Shown here: positions 62,260 to 64,000 of the stretch, one piece after another | Position numbering within the stretch: position 1 is the stretch's first letter | Layout: every line of letters starts with the position of its first letter | Assembly: GCA_014773175.1 (NCBI GenBank) | Contig: VXCM01001249.1 | Coordinates: 62,001-126,000 of the forward strand | DNA from: Lucifuga dentata | Taxonomy: Eukaryota; Chordata; Actinopteri; Ophidiiformes; Bythitidae | Direction of reading: 5' to 3' | Length of the DNA stretch: 64,000 nt | Translations under genes and position numbers: made by a program | Notes under the pieces: generated by a model | The model's database searches: none | What the model saw: the letters and a program-made list of their open reading frames with translations, nothing else | Told to the model about the DNA's origin: nothing

Positions 62260-64000
62260 TTTTACCGGGGCACATGGAGCATATTAACAACAGTCCTCTG
62301 CTAAAGCTGGGGCCACGCTGCATGATTTTCGAGGCAGATTGGTAACGGTTAGAAATCGGGCAGAGTCCGGGGCAGTCAGGGGAAGTTGAAGGCAGTCATG
62401 CTGCCGAGTTGTAGCTATAATCATGTGTGTGTAGGAGTGACAGATCCAAATCTGTCTGAAGCCGATTCGACTCGACGAGGTCACCATTCAGTCAGACGTG
62501 TTTGAATTTATCAGGTCAAATCTTTTGACAGTTGACAAGTATATGCAGGTTAAACACTCTGATCTCAATGGTAGTTTCCAACAGCCAATGAAAACATCAG
62601 CTGGTGACACGACAGAGGAAGGAAAAAGATAAACAGGAAGTTAACGGTGACATGGCCAAGCCGAGGAGAACATTTGCATTGTGGAATACAGAAATGGAGG
62701 AATGTTTGGCGGAGTTGTAGCAGACAGCGAGCTACAACAAAATAGACATTACAGCCCACGCTGCCCAACTCCCTTCTCCATCCACAGCTTACACACTTCC
62801 TGCGTTTCTGTACTTGTTTCTTTTTTCTCTGAGGGAAACCATGTTTGTTTTGATATAACGGTATCGCAGGAAATGTTAGTCTCATGAGTGCTGTAACCTG
62901 CGACCGTCTGATCTCAGTCTGTATATTTTTTTCCTCCAAAACAGCTGCTGTTATGTGTGTGGGCACAGGAGACTGAAAACTCAAGTCATTTAACATGCGC
63001 TGCCAGTCTTTTTGTAATTGTCCATGACTGGAAAAAAAAAAAAAAAATCAGGTAGTGTGGCTCCTTCCAGTCATTTGAACCAGGATGGCTGCAGACAGAT
63101 GGATGGGCCTGTTGACACTAATCCACTGTGTGAGGTAATGGAGTTAGCCTGTGTTTGTGCACTCATTCCCTGCCACTCCTGACTTACTGACTGACCTACT
63201 TAACCAGCAACTCACGTGGCACCGAGGCGAAGCGGTGCACACACACACACATGTTACTGTGTTTCTTTCCCTGAAGATTAGAGGACTGTAAAGATATAGG
63301 GTGATACAGATATAGTGTGTGTGGGAGGAGATCAGATCCTACCTATTGCTGTTGGTGTACGTGCTTGTCAGACCCACAACTTATAAATGAATCTTAGGTG
63401 TACGTGTGTGTGTGTGAGTGTGAGTGGGTGCAGTGATTCATTTGTTCATAACTAACTATCTCAAAGAGGAAAGACTGTTTTGGAAATTTTCTTCTCAGAT
63501 GTCCTTTAATTCCAGAGGTCATTCATGGAATACGTAATATAATAATTTCCAGTAGGTCTGAATATTACTAATTATTGTCTCTTCATAATCGTATTGTAAC
63601 AGACCTGTCATATTGCTGTGTTATGGATGTAAAATCACAATAAAACCTTTCACATTGTGAGATGATAAATACTTGAGAACATTTTTTATGTGAAACTTAT
63701 GTGAAACTAACCCTAGTAAAACACATGGGAAATCATGTGATTAACCATGTGATTTTGAGTATTTCCATACTGATATAGAGATAATATAGTAATAGTTATT
63801 GTGATAATTTTATCCATATCACCCACTGCTACAAAAAATAACAGACTTGGTGTACATTTTATACTGTGTGCCTTTATTAAAGAAATACAGAGTAGGTGTC
63901 AGCAACCATCACATTTCTAATTAATTATTTACCATTTAGGCAAAATAATTAAAATCAAACTAAAAGTGAAACGGTTTGATTTAGTTTGTGAACAATTATT

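Larger units (their letters stand above)
53265..64000. other. Right-hand region without a recognised gene
   Basis: Apart from the possible first exon near 54.2 kb, two MITE copies and several microsatellites, I recognise no coding exon. The stretch could be a large intron of a gene starting near 54.2 kb and continuing past the window (inference). Open frames at 60.5-61.4 and 61.9-62.3 kb overlap low-complexity sequence or show no homology that I can recall. Confidence 0.5.

Noticed and set aside
61865..62287. 140-codon plus-strand frame after a TTTCAG acceptor
   Set aside because: Its end is a GT microsatellite translation, and its start resembles no family that I know. An exon here remains possible but unsupported.
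1..64000. CRISPR arrays, operons or prokaryotic systems
   Set aside because: The window is spliced vertebrate DNA. The direct repeats found are microsatellites, tandem duplications or transposable elements.

Overview
The window reads as nuclear DNA of a teleost fish, probably a spiny-rayed one (inference). It has intron-rich vertebrate genes on the + strand, long CA/GT and GGAT microsatellites, and repeats typical of fish: a short-tailed non-LTR retrotransposon, hAT-like non-autonomous elements and a very abundant inverted-repeat MITE.

Layout. Bases 1-1860 are upstream DNA. A CCAAT-rich promoter (about 1930-2164) leads into slc44a2, which encodes choline transporter-like protein 2. Its coding exons run from 2165 to 23643 in 22 exons, with a 10.9 kb first intron, a minor-spliceosome (U12-type) intron at 17639-18157, and an alternative last exon at 21468-21628. 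Both splice forms keep an open frame, giving 704 and 722 aa. An intergenic stretch of about 7.5 kb full of repeats follows. The second gene is an rgl3-type Ral guanine-nucleotide exchange factor. I place its short first coding exon at 31860-31883 and its stop at 50962: 17 exons whose lengths sum to 2268 nt, or 755 aa. A 5'-truncated CR1/L2/Rex1-like LINE with a nearly complete reverse transcriptase sits antisense in rgl3 intron 14. From about 52.4 kb to the end I recognise no protein-coding gene. There is a possible promoter and first exon with a perfect CRE near 54.0-54.2 kb, and otherwise only microsatellites, repeats and unassigned DNA.

The two genes act in separate processes: choline transport at membranes, and Ras-to-Ral signalling. 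Both lie in human 19p13.2, so the neighbourhood agrees with known vertebrate synteny (from general knowledge).

The strongest non-genic signal is a MITE family of 14 copies (about 7 kb in total). Copies have long inverted arms starting TTAAAGGACCATACC and mostly carry TTAA at both ends. One copy is nested in another repeat whose paralogue elsewhere in the window shows the empty site, which points to TTAA target duplication. A second nested insertion, with hAT-like ends and a near-perfect 8-bp duplication, lies at 11.4 kb. Seventeen single-N positions mark probable assembly joins; six are flanked by unmerged copies of 63-67 bp.
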